The notes: generated by a model not told the origin, from the sequence alone. Positions 9,044 to 18,564 are shown, counted from the first letter of the stretch. The stretch: DNA of 64,000 nucleotides from an uncultured Collinsella sp. (GCA_902470805.1 CABRHX010000007.1:1-64000); one strand, 5' to 3'. Numbers and translations are program-made.

Positions 9044-10111
9044 CTACACTTCTCGCTTTCCAAGGGCGTTCGCTGCCATGCGTTTGCAGGCACCCAGGCG
9101 CCCAAACCTCAAGACGTCGTAATCGAACATGAGCTTTTTGCACGCACGAGCATTGGGGGCATTGCTGGTAAGCGCTGCACGCACCATAGCAGCAACAGAA
9201 GGAGCGCATTGCGCGAGCGCAGTATCGCTGCCCACGGCAGAGCCGGCAAGCGCCGTGGCAACGGCAGCAAACACCTTGCCGCAGTCCGTACCCAACAGCC
9301 TGAGCGCATCGTACAGCACCAGATCGCACAGGAAATATGCCAGGTCATCGGCATGCTGGGCATCGAGACCATCGCGCTGCCAGTCAGCCAGCACCGCGGA
9401 GTAAATCTTCACGTGCTCTAGCAGGCGCGTCTCGTCGTCATAGCGCATGATGTCCATGAGCGAGCCCTTGCGCGCCACACGGTAGTCATACAGCTTGTTC
9501 GAGATAAGCGAAGTCTTGCACGAACGACCGTACACGGCAAAATCGAAGACCTGGTCCTCGCCATACTTAACGGTTTCGTCGAACACGATCCCGTTGCCCA
9601 GCAAAAACTCACGCTTGCAGGCGGTGCGCCATGCAAAGGGGCGAGACGCTTCCTTAAACAGCAGGTCGGTGCTATAGCCCTCAAATGACACATCGCGCGG
9701 GCTCAGCACATAGTTAAGCCACGGATACCCTGCCTCCAGCGGATACGGGTTCGCGCCAAAGGTCAAAACGTCGCAGTCCTCGCGCTCAAAGGCATCGACG
9801 ATCACGCGGCATGCATCGGGCGTAAAGCGGTCGTCGGAATCCAAAAACGCGACGATAGGAGCCGAGGACGCAGCGATACCCGCGTTACGGGCGCTCGACA
9901 AACCACCGTTGGGTTTATCAATCAGCGTAAAGCGCGCGTCCTTTTCGCAATAGGCAGCGGCGATGTCGCGCGACCCATCCGGCGAGCCATCGTTAACCAG
10001 CACACCTTCCCAACCGGGCATATCCTGCGCGAGTAGGGAGTCCAGGCACCATGCCAGGCAATCCTCCACCTTGTAGATGGGAACGACAACGGAAATCTTG
10101 GGGGTAACCAT
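9044..10111 (-). CDS. GT2 glycosyltransferase
   Basis: ATG at 10111 (355 residues) is preferred because TAGGAG lies nine bases upstream inside the end of the previous gene; an in-frame GTG at 10117 would be only three bases from it. The N-terminal GT-A domain reads KISVVVPIYKVEDCLAWCLDSLL, then NDGSPDGS, GGLSSARNAG and the metal-binding FLDSDD at about residues 93-98. The C-terminal half is helical and less conserved. It is expected to transfer a sugar from a nucleotide donor onto a growing surface glycan. It is the third of four co-directional glycosyltransferase genes with 0-12 base gaps, so one operon. No membrane segment is seen. Confidence 0.87.
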   Translation of the reverse strand: MVTPKISVVVPIYKVEDCLAWCLDSLLAQDMPGWEGVLVNDGSPDGSRDIAAAYCEKDARFTLIDKPNGGLSSARNAGIAASSAPIVAFLDSDDRFTPDACRVIVDAFEREDCDVLTFGANPYPLEAGYPWLNYVLSPRDVSFEGYSTDLLFKEASRPFAWRTACKREFLLGNGIVFDETVKYGEDQVFDFAVYGRSCKTSLISNKLYDYRVARKGSLMDIMRYDDETRLLEHVKIYSAVLADWQRDGLDAQHADDLAYFLCDLVLYDALRLLGTDCGKVFAAVATALAGSAVGSDTALAQCAPSVAAMVRAALTSNAPNARACKKLMFDYDVLRFGRLGACKRMAANALGKREV

Positions 10112-10123
10112 AATCACGCGCTC

Positions 10124-11242
10124 CTACTGTGCGGCCGGAACGTCATCAGGGTGCGGGTTGTCACCGTAAGTGCGCTGATACGTCAGCACGCGCCAGACCA
10201 GCGGCAGGCCGCCGATCTTAAAGTAGTGCTTAAACGTATTGAGCTTGCCCGGCTTCTTAAAATCAAAGCGCGAATCGATATAGGCGCGGGGCGACTTGAC
10301 CATCAGGCGCAAGTCGGTCTCGCCACGCGGATCAAACAGCGACAGATCAAAGCGACCGGCATCCCAGTCGGCCTTGAGCTCGGACGAGGCTTTCTTCCAA
10401 AACTGCTCGCGCAGTTCATCGACCAGGCGCTCATCATTCCAACGGTACGTATCGACCTTCATGCGCATTAAAATACCCTGAAGCTGAGCCTTAAGCTCGG
10501 GGCGTTCATCCAAAAAGCGCTGCATCTCGGCGTATTCGTCGCACACGCAAAATACCTTGTTGGGCGAATTAACGGAGCTCTTCTCGTTATCCTGGCGATA
10601 GCACAAAATGGGGTCCGCAATAAACGCGGCACGCTCGGCGCAAGCCCAAACCTTAAAGTTAAAGCCTGCGTCCTGATACGAGGCACCCGGCGTGGGGAGA
10701 AAGCGAATCTGATTGGCGTTGAGAAACTCGCGCCGATAGATGGCAGACCAAATGGAAGGCTTGCGGTAGAAGATCCCCGGGCGATCGACGGGGCGATACG
10801 CGGCGCCTGTCATATGCTCGTCGATAATTCCAAACAGCTCACGGCGCTCGCTGGGCGCAGACCAGTACAGGTAAAAGTCGCCCTTAACGACATCGGCATG
10901 TTCAGCATCTGCCCTGGCAACCAGTTTTTGAAGCGAGTCCTCAAACATAAAGTCATCGGACTCCAGGATGCCCACGTACTCGCCGCGTGCCATCTCCAGG
11001 CCGCGGTTCATCGAGTCGCCGTAGCCGCTGTTGGCCTTGTCGATCATCTTCACACGTGCGTCGCGCTCCATGTACTCGCGGATGATATCCGGCGAGCTGT
11101 CGGTGGACCCGTCGTTGATGCAGATGATCTCGATGTCCTTGAGCGTCTGCGCCACGGCGGAATCGAGGCATTCGCGCAGATAGCGCTCAACATTGCAAAT
11201 GGGGACAAGCAGCGAAACTTTAGGGGTATCAGAGTTCTGCAA
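10124..11242 (-). CDS. GT2 glycosyltransferase, paralogue of the operon's first gene
   Basis: A TTG start at 11242 is proposed (372 residues): AGGAGG at 11248-11253 sits five bases upstream, and the product then begins with QNSDTPKVSLLVPICN, lining up with its paralogue. Longer in-frame starts at 11278 and 11290 lack a ribosome site. The GT-A core has SLLVPICNVERYLRECLDSA, INDGSTDSSPDI, NSGYGDSMNRG and ESDDF. The protein is very close to the product of 12364-13467 over residues 5-110, with long identical stretches even at DNA level, and both share the later blocks KPSIWSA(I/V)YRR and LPTPGAS. The pair therefore arose by recent duplication or gene conversion. Role: addition of a sugar to surface polysaccharide; specificity unknown. 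Confidence 0.86.
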   Translation of the reverse strand: MQNSDTPKVSLLVPICNVERYLRECLDSAVAQTLKDIEIICINDGSTDSSPDIIREYMERDARVKMIDKANSGYGDSMNRGLEMARGEYVGILESDDFMFEDSLQKLVARADAEHADVVKGDFYLYWSAPSERRELFGIIDEHMTGAAYRPVDRPGIFYRKPSIWSAIYRREFLNANQIRFLPTPGASYQDAGFNFKVWACAERAAFIADPILCYRQDNEKSSVNSPNKVFCVCDEYAEMQRFLDERPELKAQLQGILMRMKVDTYRWNDERLVDELREQFWKKASSELKADWDAGRFDLSLFDPRGETDLRLMVKSPRAYIDSRFDFKKPGKLNTFKHYFKIGGLPLVWRVLTYQRTYGDNPHPDDVPAAQ

Positions 11243-11316
11243 GAGAACCTCCTGTTGAATAGCGTGTAACAGGGTCATTTTAGCAGCCAAGTTGCGGCGG
11301 GCGGCAGCGCTTGGAA

Positions 11317-12357
11317 TTAGAGGAAGCGCTCCAGGCAGGCTTTGAGACCGCGAGTCGAAAGATAGAACAGCGCGGCATCTGCCATCGTAACGCCCGAGGT
11401 CGCCGCAACGAGCTTGTGAGCAACACGGCGAACGGCGCCCTTAGCAGGCATATCCGCCCACTCCGTCCCCAAAAACGTCGTGAAAGCCCTGTTGACGCGG
11501 CCGGCAACACGGTGGAAGCCGTCCGCATCCAGACGCGCCAAGTCGAACACAATGAGGTCCAAGAACCAGGTGATCAGCTCGCCGGGGCACAGGTCCAAAA
11601 GACCGTAGGCCGCCCAGTCCTCCAAGACCTCCTCGAGCATCCTCATGTGGGCGTCAAGCTTTTTGGCGCGAGCCTCGGCACTGTTGAACTCGTGCGTCGC
11701 CGATTCGCTCTCCATCACGTAGTGGTAGAACTTGTCCGGCATGACGACGGTCTTGCGGGCAAGCGCATAAGCCGCAAATTGGAAGACGACGTCCTCGCCC
11801 AAAGCCAAACCGGGGGCGAAGCGAATGCCTTCGCGATTGAGCAGCTCGCGCGAAAAAGCCGCACGGCAGGCATAGGGCTGCGCATTCGAATGGAACAGCA
11901 GTTGGGGATCACGGGCGCCGAAGGTACCAGCTTTGGGACTCATGAGTTGCTGGACACGTTTGGAGGCAGCATCGGCAGGTTCACAGACGCCGCCAAAGAC
12001 GGCGGCCTCGGCATCTGCAGACTCCATGGCATGCAGCACGCGCCCGACCGTCTGCGCATCGATGTAATCGTCGGCGTCCACAAAAAAGACGGTCCCGCCC
12101 ACGGCGGCATCGATGCCGGCATTTCGAGCACACGAGACGCCCGCGTTTTCCTGGTCAATCACCAGTACGCGATCGTCGGCCTGCGCAATCTGGCGCAAAA
12201 CGTTCAACGAATCATCAGTCGAACCGTCGTTGACGCAGACAACCTGAATCGAACGCTCAGACTGGGCCAACAGCGAATCGAGGCATCGCTGAATGGAGCG
12301 CGACGAATTGTAGACGGGAACGACAATGGTCGCTTTGGGGGTCAAAGTCTCTCCCAT
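11317..12357 (-). CDS. GT2 glycosyltransferase
   Basis: 346 residues from ATG 12357, six bases after the stop of the upstream gene. Motifs: TIVVPVYNSSRSIQRCLDSLL at the N-terminus, VNDGSTDDS, NAGVSCARNAG and the DxD-type FVDADD at about residues 92-97. It groups with the 9044-10111 product (ARNAG type, C-terminal LARLDADG/LYDALRLLG-like helices) rather than with the SGYGDSMNRG pair. The four-gene operon thus holds two kinds of GT2 in alternation. It probably acts at the inner face of the membrane on a lipid-linked glycan. A 74-base gap separates it from the next gene, the only sizeable gap in the operon. Confidence 0.86.
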   Translation of the reverse strand: MGETLTPKATIVVPVYNSSRSIQRCLDSLLAQSERSIQVVCVNDGSTDDSLNVLRQIAQADDRVLVIDQENAGVSCARNAGIDAAVGGTVFFVDADDYIDAQTVGRVLHAMESADAEAAVFGGVCEPADAASKRVQQLMSPKAGTFGARDPQLLFHSNAQPYACRAAFSRELLNREGIRFAPGLALGEDVVFQFAAYALARKTVVMPDKFYHYVMESESATHEFNSAEARAKKLDAHMRMLEEVLEDWAAYGLLDLCPGELITWFLDLIVFDLARLDADGFHRVAGRVNRAFTTFLGTEWADMPAKGAVRRVAHKLVAATSGVTMADAALFYLSTRGLKACLERFL

Positions 12358-12363
12358 GTCGAC

Positions 12364-13467
12364 CTACCCCCTCAGCGATTCGATGAGGAAGGCAGCAACC
12401 ACGCCTGGGCCTCCAACCGAGGCGTAATACTTGGCGCGCCCCAAGGCACCATCCGTCGCAAAACTCGGATGCTCGTCAACCCAGCCCTCAGGATCTTTGA
12501 GGATGGCAGCGAGATTCGCGCGCTTCCACGGCTTAAGATCGTCAAGCGAAAACTCCCCCGCGTCCAAGGCCGCCTGAAATTCCTTGGCCATCTGCGCCAG
12601 GAACTCCTTATAGAACTTAGGCGCCAGGCGCACGTAGTTCCACATGTACGAATCGTACTTAATGAGCTGATTGAACTTGAGCATGCGCGCGACATCGCCG
12701 CTTGCGTGGTCGCGGGCATAATCCTCTCGAATCCAACGCTCAATCTCGGCATACTCGGTATTGACGCAAAAGACCTTAGCCGAAGAATTGACCGAGGAAT
12801 TCTCGTTGTCCTGGCGATACGACAACACGGCATCGTGCAGGTAAATAGCCTTATCGGCGCACGCGATCACCTTAAAGGCGAATGACGTGTCCTGAAAGGA
12901 TGCCCCCGGAGTCGGCAGGAACTTGATGCCGTTGCGCTCAAGAAAATCGCGACGGTACACGGCCGACCAAATCGACGGCTTTTGCTTAAAGAACCGCGTC
13001 GTGTCGCTCGGGTGCACCGGCTTGCCGCAGTCCTTGGCCTTAAACATCTCGTGCAGCGAACGGCGCTCCTCGGGCTTGGACCAGTAGAAATCAAAGTTCG
13101 CCTTCGCAAAGTCGGCATTATTGCTATCGGCGGCCGAGACAAGCTTTTCGAGTGCGCCGGGCGCCATAAAGTCATCAGACTCCAGAATGCCCACGTACTT
13201 GCCGCGCGCCATATCGAGCCCGCGGTTCATCGAGTCGCCGTAGCCGCTGTTGGCCTTGTCGATCATCTTCACGCGCGTGTCGCGCTGCATATACTCGCGG
13301 ATTATCGCCGGAGAGTTGTCGGTCGACCCGTCGTTAATGCAGATGATCTCAATATCCTTGAGCGTCTGCGCCAGGGCGGAATCGAGACACTCGCGCAGGT
13401 AGCGCTGAACATTGTAAATGGGAATAAGCAGCGACAGAACAGGGCTGCCAGAGGCGTTAGTAGACAA
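12364..13467 (-). CDS. GT2 glycosyltransferase, first gene of the polysaccharide operon
   Basis: 367 residues with a TTG start at 13467; AAGGAG lies five bases upstream and no better start exists. The GT-A domain has LSLLIPIYNVQRYLRECLDSAL, INDGSTDNSP, NSGYGDSMNRG and LESDDF. It is paralogous to 10124-11242 along its whole length. It is the first of four co-directional glycosyltransferase genes, and the divergent fifth one begins 257 bases away, so the spacer 13468-13723 should contain both promoters. Function: sugar transfer during surface polysaccharide assembly; donor unknown. Confidence 0.87.
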   Translation of the reverse strand: MSTNASGSPVLSLLIPIYNVQRYLRECLDSALAQTLKDIEIICINDGSTDNSPAIIREYMQRDTRVKMIDKANSGYGDSMNRGLDMARGKYVGILESDDFMAPGALEKLVSAADSNNADFAKANFDFYWSKPEERRSLHEMFKAKDCGKPVHPSDTTRFFKQKPSIWSAVYRRDFLERNGIKFLPTPGASFQDTSFAFKVIACADKAIYLHDAVLSYRQDNENSSVNSSAKVFCVNTEYAEIERWIREDYARDHASGDVARMLKFNQLIKYDSYMWNYVRLAPKFYKEFLAQMAKEFQAALDAGEFSLDDLKPWKRANLAAILKDPEGWVDEHPSFATDGALGRAKYYASVGGPGVVAAFLIESLRG

Positions 13468-13723
13468 ATGTGCTCCTTAGGAAATACCTGTCGTTTCATG
13501 GTATCAAAGGGTCAGCGCGCTAACGGGCGTTTATATAATCTATGGAGCCTCTTGCGGGCAAAGCAGCCCCACGTCATGCGGCGGGCCCATGGCAGGTTCC
13601 TGCGTTTTATTCAAAGCTTGCCGTCAAGGCGCGCCGAGCCTTTACAATAGGACAGTCCCAAGGACGTATTCGATAGCTTCCGCGCAGCACTCGCCCGCCG
13701 CGCGTGAAAGGATATATTGCCCC

Positions 13724-14743
13724 ATGCCTTCAACCCTCCCCGCTCCCATCGATAAGCTCGCCATCGTCGTCGTTACGTACAAGCGCCAGGAACTCCTGGC
13801 CAACTTGTTCGACTCCATGACCGAGCTCACGGCAACGCCCTGGCGCATCGTGATTGTCGATAACGAGAATTCGCGCGAGACCGAGGCCATGTGCACCGCA
13901 TTCAACGAGCGCTTGGCCAACCTGTGGGGCATCGACACCGAGCAGCCCGACGCGCAGGGCGGCACCGACCGCGTCATCTACGCACCGCAGCTCGAAAACG
14001 GCGGCGGTGCGGGCGGCTTCTCCGCCGGCACTAAATGCGCCTACGACCTGGGCGCCCAGTGGTTCTGGGTGATGGACGACGACGTGCTCGTCATCCCCGA
14101 AGGCATCGAGCGCTTGGCCAAGTGGACCGACCGCTACGATGTCATCCAGGGTTCGCGCCTGGACTTCGACGGCGGCGCGTTCTTTTGGCAGTACCAACTG
14201 ATCCTTTCGCTCGGCATTCCAAACCCTGTCGCCAAGTGGGATCTGGGTCCCGAGGGCTACCGCACCATGAACCAGCTGTGCTTTGAGGGCGGCATGTTCT
14301 CGCGCCGCGTGGTCGACAAGATTGGCCTGCCCGACGCGCGCTTCTTTATCTACGGCGACGATGCCTGCTATGGCTACGTGGCCAGCCAGCACTTCCCCGC
14401 CGCCGTTGTTGCCGACGTGGTTCTCAAGCGCGCCCGCGCTGTCTCTAACTGGGATATCGCCGGCAAGCGCCAGCTCAACTCTACGAGCGACACCAACCGT
14501 TACTACATCATGCGCAACCGCGGTTATCTGGCCCGCTACATGCAGATCTACGGCGACTATCACCCCGTGCTGTTCCGTCTGGGCAACGCCGCGACCTTCT
14601 GCAAGGAGTTTATTCGCCTGGCCGCCGTTGACAAGTGCTTTAAGACCGGAATTCCGGCGCTGCGCCGCGGCATGAAGGACGCCCGCAAGATCATCAAGGA
14701 CCCCAACTGGAAGCCCATGCCGCCCATGAAGGACACCGAGTAA
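13724..14743 (+). CDS. GT2 glycosyltransferase of the galactofuranosyl/rhamnosyl-transferase type
   Basis: ATG 13724 (339 residues) is preferred over an in-frame ATG at 13589, because GAAAGGA lies just upstream and homology begins at LAIVVVTYKRQELLANLF. Key blocks are IVIVDNENS, NGGGAGGFSAG, FWVMDDDVLV (DDD metal site, about residue 118) and FIYGDDACYGY, where the acidic pair could be catalytic. The NxGGxGG...MDDD layout is that of GlfT2-like galactofuranosyltransferases and related rhamnosyltransferases. It is transcribed away from the four-gene glycosyltransferase operon and probably belongs to the same surface-glycan pathway. No membrane segment is seen. Confidence 0.84.
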   Translation: MPSTLPAPIDKLAIVVVTYKRQELLANLFDSMTELTATPWRIVIVDNENSRETEAMCTAFNERLANLWGIDTEQPDAQGGTDRVIYAPQLENGGGAGGFSAGTKCAYDLGAQWFWVMDDDVLVIPEGIERLAKWTDRYDVIQGSRLDFDGGAFFWQYQLILSLGIPNPVAKWDLGPEGYRTMNQLCFEGGMFSRRVVDKIGLPDARFFIYGDDACYGYVASQHFPAAVVADVVLKRARAVSNWDIAGKRQLNSTSDTNRYYIMRNRGYLARYMQIYGDYHPVLFRLGNAATFCKEFIRLAAVDKCFKTGIPALRRGMKDARKIIKDPNWKPMPPMKDTE

Positions 14744-14767
14744 CGGAAGTCGGAAACACCTCGGCGC

Positions 14768-16564
14768 TTAAAGCCGCTGGCACACCGTAGCCACATGCTG
14801 CCCATCAAAACCGAACCCCCAGCGCATGCGACCCACGCCGGGGCGTGGCACACGGATTTCGTCGATGCCGTCGCGCTCTATGTCGAGTAGCGACTGCACG
14901 GCCAGCAATTCCAGGCCCAGCGCATCCACATCGGGGTCATACATCAAGTTAATCGTTATCAGCGGGCGCTCGTCCAGCATGCCAATCGTGTCTGCTACGT
15001 CGAACACGGCACCCGTAGGGAAAACCTGGATGTCCCAGCGACCCGCGCCACACTTTCGCCTCGAGGCAGGATTGGCATAGCCCGGCAATCCAAAGCAGAG
15101 TCCTTGCAAGAGTAGGTGATATGGCAGCGGTGTATCTGGGTCGGTCGCACCGATTCCCGCATCTCCCAAGATGCGGCTTAGCGCCCGCCTCACGGTATCC
15201 TCGTTCCCATGGCACAGCCCGTCGCGAAACGCATCGACGTCTCGAATGTCTTCTGCAGCGCACTCAAACCACTCAATAATCACTAGACGCAAGGCCTGGC
15301 GAAGCTCGTTATTGGGCAATCGCAAAGCACGGAAGCGATCGCCATGCTCTGGCTCCTCAGTCATATCCGTCGTGAGAAAACCGGACAGATACAGCGCTGT
15401 CCACATGCCATCGTCAGGCGAGACATCTGGCTCTGCAGTGCCCAAACAAAGCGGGGCCTCAGCGCACCCATGGGCCTCGAGCAAATCAAACAAGACCGAA
15501 AGGCGGTCGAGATTCCACCCGGCAACTACCCTACTCAGGCAATCGGCATATCCATACAGATCGGCACGCACAGGCGCCGTGCAGCCTCGGCCCAGAAAAC
15601 CGATCACACGCTCTGGACTCGAGCAATAGGCCCTGCCAAACCGATACCCCTCAAGCCATTCACGCGCATCATTCAGGTATTCCTCGCGCCCAGCATGATT
15701 CAAAAGAGCCTCGACCTCGGCATCCGAAAAACCGAACCAACGGTCACACCACGCCGACAGCGGCGTCGTCAGACAATACGAGCAGCCGCGCGAAGAAAGC
15801 GCCGCTTCGGCAGGACCGGGACACTCCCCCATCAGACACGTCAGCCGCAACGAATCGCGCGCAGTGGCAATGGCGTCAAACAGCGCACGGTCAAGTAGTT
15901 CTGCCGGATCGGCGTCGGAAGCGTCCCTCGCGCTCGCACGGCGAGACCACGCCGCATCGTACCCATCAACGAGCAATACAACCTGCTCATCGCAGGCAAT
16001 CTCCAGCAGCTCTATGAGCACACCGAGCACCGAGTCAACCTCGTCCGCGCTCGCCACGCCACGCGCGACACGTTCGATGTGACGCACCTTATCTCGAGCT
16101 AAATCCGGAGCCTCCAAGAGCGCCAACAAGCGAGCGCACTCGCCCGAAAGGGCATCGCGCACGACGTCGGCAACAGCGGGGCCACGCCTCGCAGCGCCAG
16201 AAAAGTCCAGCGATATCACCGGATAGCAAGCGTACTCATCCCGATAGCGCCCGCCGTTCGCATCCCAAATCTGAGCATCGGCAAACAAACGCTGACCAGA
16301 GCGACCGACCGCTGGACGCTCCAGAAAAGCCCTGAGCATCGACAAGTTCATGCTCTTGCCAAAACCCTCGGGTCGACAGCACACCACAACGGACGCGTCG
16401 CAGTCCAACACATCGGCAATAAACATGGTCTTGTCAACCAGCATGCAACGACCAATGGCATCGGCAAAATCATGCACACCGACCGGCAAAACCGCATCAT
16501 CGACATGGTTGACAAGCCGTACGCCAAAAGTATCGGCACTGTTGCAATACTCCTGTTCAGACAC
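14768..16564 (-). CDS. AAA-ATPase-like/PD-(D/E)XK family protein with degenerate active sites
   Basis: 598 residues from GTG 16564 with AGGGAG upstream. The N-terminal part follows the large AAA-ATPase-like (DUF1703-type) family of gut bacteria: DAIGRCMLVDKTMFIADVL, then a P-loop RPEGFGKSMNLSML where the family usually has RPRRFGKS, and LLVDGYDAAW where the family normally has a DEYD Walker B. The C-terminal region (about 510-598) keeps GAGRWDIQVFPTG of the nuclease domain. The strand that should carry the ExK pair reads LITINLMYDPD, so the nuclease centre appears lost. GC-rich codons match the neighbours. It may be a non-catalytic regulator or a decaying gene; the frame is intact. It stands alone between a glycosyltransferase and a surface-protein gene. 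Confidence 0.7.
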   Translation of the reverse strand: MSEQEYCNSADTFGVRLVNHVDDAVLPVGVHDFADAIGRCMLVDKTMFIADVLDCDASVVVCCRPEGFGKSMNLSMLRAFLERPAVGRSGQRLFADAQIWDANGGRYRDEYACYPVISLDFSGAARRGPAVADVVRDALSGECARLLALLEAPDLARDKVRHIERVARGVASADEVDSVLGVLIELLEIACDEQVVLLVDGYDAAWSRRASARDASDADPAELLDRALFDAIATARDSLRLTCLMGECPGPAEAALSSRGCSYCLTTPLSAWCDRWFGFSDAEVEALLNHAGREEYLNDAREWLEGYRFGRAYCSSPERVIGFLGRGCTAPVRADLYGYADCLSRVVAGWNLDRLSVLFDLLEAHGCAEAPLCLGTAEPDVSPDDGMWTALYLSGFLTTDMTEEPEHGDRFRALRLPNNELRQALRLVIIEWFECAAEDIRDVDAFRDGLCHGNEDTVRRALSRILGDAGIGATDPDTPLPYHLLLQGLCFGLPGYANPASRRKCGAGRWDIQVFPTGAVFDVADTIGMLDERPLITINLMYDPDVDALGLELLAVQSLLDIERDGIDEIRVPRPGVGRMRWGFGFDGQHVATVCQRL

Positions 16565-16700
16565 CGTAACTTCTCCCTAAAACGCAGCACGAAGCCCATT
16601 GTAGCGAGCAGTTCAAGTGCAACGCTGGATCCGTGCAAAGGCATCGGGCAACGGTAGGAACAAAGGCCTTGAGGGGGCATAACAAATCGTTGTGCAACAA

Positions 16701-16733
16701 AATGGGGCCCGATGCAACTGCACCGGCCCCCAT
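16701..16733 (-). terminator. Terminator of the sortase-anchored protein gene
   Basis: On the minus strand a long imperfect stem (AATGGGGGCCGGTGCA ... TGCATCGGGCCCCATT) is followed by TTGTTG, 35 bases past the stop codon at 16768. Confidence 0.6.
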
Positions 16734-16767
16734 TGCGAATCTTTAGTTGTCGGGCAACCGAAAGGGA

Positions 16768-18564
16768 CTACTCCTCGGAGTCGTTCTGCCCAGCAGCCTT
16801 CTTTTGCTGATCGAGCTTATGCTTGCCACTCACAATAGACGTGGCACCCAGCGTGGCCAAGCTTGCACTGGCAAGGCTCGCCATAACGATAAGGTCGCCC
16901 GTCTTGGGCATGTTACCGCCAGATGACTTGGTCGTTGTAGTCGTCGTGGTTGTAGTGGTCACCGTCTTGGAGTCATTTTGCTCTTGGACTTGGTTGTCAG
17001 CACCGCTCTTGTCGTCGTCTTCGGGCTGTTTCTTTTCGCTCTCGGTCTTGCTCTCGTCCTTCTTCTGAGCAGATTTGTCGTCCTTCTCCTTAGAGCTAGA
17101 ACCCTTATCGGATTCGGTCTTCTCGGAAGCCTTGTCCTTGGAGTCGCCCTTTGAGGCTTCGGCCTTTTCCGTGGAAACCTGATCAGAGTTGTCCTTGTTC
17201 TGGGTCGAGCCGTTATTGACGCCAGCCATCAGCGAAGAGCCCAGCGTAGAACCAAGCTGCACGGAGAAAGAAGGCTTCTTGTCCGTCGAAATAACGGGCG
17301 CGTCCGTTGCCGTATTTGAATCGCCCTTGGAAGCGCCGGAATCAGAAACGGCGTCAGAGTTAGAGTTATTGCTAGAACCAGTATCGGCGGAAGAATCGCT
17401 CGAACCAGTGGAAGAATTAGAGGAACCAGCGTCGGTCGAACCAGAGGCGGCGCTGTCCGTATTGCCGGTAAAGTTTGAAGACGAATCGCCCGCAGCAGAG
17501 CCGTTCGAATCGGAGCCATTCGAGGTAGAGCCGTCGTTGGTAGTGCCACCAGCAGAGCCATTACCGTCAGCATTGGTCGAGGGCGCATCCATCCTGTCAT
17601 CGTTGGGATCGTCACTCGGGTCGTCATTCGAATCAGGCGTCGGTGCAGGTTCCGGCGCGGGTTCCGGCTGCTCGGGCTGCTCGGGCTTGTTGTCCTTCGC
17701 AGCGGCAGCCTCGTCCTCGGCGATATAGACCAGGCAGTCCTTGAGCTCATTGCGGTAGCGGTTCTTCCAGCCCTCGTGGTACTGGGGCTGGCTTGCATAC
17801 TTGGTCGCCACGTTATTGACCACGCTGTTGGAAAGCGCCGTCACAAACTCGCGGTCGGACATATCGTTGGAAAGATTCGCCCAGCGGAAAAAGTCCCTGC
17901 AGCCACCAGTGCCGCACATGTTGGTAATGCTCCACACCATGCCCTTCACGCAATCGGCGCGGCCCGAAATATCAATACCCAGGCCGCTCTTGAGCCACGC
18001 CTCGGTCACCGCATAGTACGAGTTGTACGCATACGCATCCTGCAGAGCCGAAAACTCAGCAGGATCGGTGTTATAAGCACCCTGGAAGGCCTCCTGTGCA
18101 ATACGGCCGAGCTCGGTAAGCTGGTCGTTCTCGTACATGGCATTGCTCGCGTTGGAAATCTCGCTGCCGCGATCAATCGCATCCTTGAGCATGCCGTACT
18201 TGGCAGAATCGTAGTTGTAAACCTGCTTCATAAACGGAATGAGCGACCAACGACGGTCGAACTGGTAATAGCCCAGCGCGTTGTAGCCGTCACCATACGA
18301 AAATCCCTGGTTATAGTTACCATGGCTCTCATATTTGGTGAAGTACTTCATCTCGGGAGTCACGTTGACAAACGAGACACCCTGAACCGACCTCAACACG
18401 CCCGAGAAGGACTGTTGGGTGTAAAGGCCCTTATCGATATCGGTGGCATCCGAGGCAATGCCCGGCGTGGGCTCCTCGGCAGCGGCGGGTGCCGGCGCGG
18501 AAACGGCGCCAAACGAAAGCGCCAGCGTCAGGCCCGCGACAATAGCAGAATGCTTGGGCTGCAT
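16768..18564 (-). CDS. Sortase-anchored surface protein with lysozyme-like N-terminal domain
   Basis: 598 residues from ATG 18564 with GGAGG upstream. Signal peptide 1-29. Residues about 45-275 form a globular domain; the stretch KYESHGNYNQGFSYGDGYN followed by ALGYYQFD resembles the catalytic Glu and G-x-Y-Q-F motif of SLT/goose-type lysozymes, so peptidoglycan cleavage is plausible. Residues about 285-545 are low complexity: Pro/Glu, then Ser/Asn/Gly/Asp, then Lys/Asp/Glu, then a Thr run; this is a typical stalk through the wall. The C-terminus has NMPKTGD, a hydrophobic stretch and a charged tail, a variant LPxTG sorting signal (Met for the first Leu). Hence it is covalently attached by sortase. 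The lysozyme fold is inference; the secretion and anchoring signals are direct. Confidence 0.8.
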   Translation of the reverse strand: MQPKHSAIVAGLTLALSFGAVSAPAPAAAEEPTPGIASDATDIDKGLYTQQSFSGVLRSVQGVSFVNVTPEMKYFTKYESHGNYNQGFSYGDGYNALGYYQFDRRWSLIPFMKQVYNYDSAKYGMLKDAIDRGSEISNASNAMYENDQLTELGRIAQEAFQGAYNTDPAEFSALQDAYAYNSYYAVTEAWLKSGLGIDISGRADCVKGMVWSITNMCGTGGCRDFFRWANLSNDMSDREFVTALSNSVVNNVATKYASQPQYHEGWKNRYRNELKDCLVYIAEDEAAAAKDNKPEQPEQPEPAPEPAPTPDSNDDPSDDPNDDRMDAPSTNADGNGSAGGTTNDGSTSNGSDSNGSAAGDSSSNFTGNTDSAASGSTDAGSSNSSTGSSDSSADTGSSNNSNSDAVSDSGASKGDSNTATDAPVISTDKKPSFSVQLGSTLGSSLMAGVNNGSTQNKDNSDQVSTEKAEASKGDSKDKASEKTESDKGSSSKEKDDKSAQKKDESKTESEKKQPEDDDKSGADNQVQEQNDSKTVTTTTTTTTTTKSSGGNMPKTGDLIVMASLASASLATLGATSIVSGKHKLDQQKKAAGQNDSEE

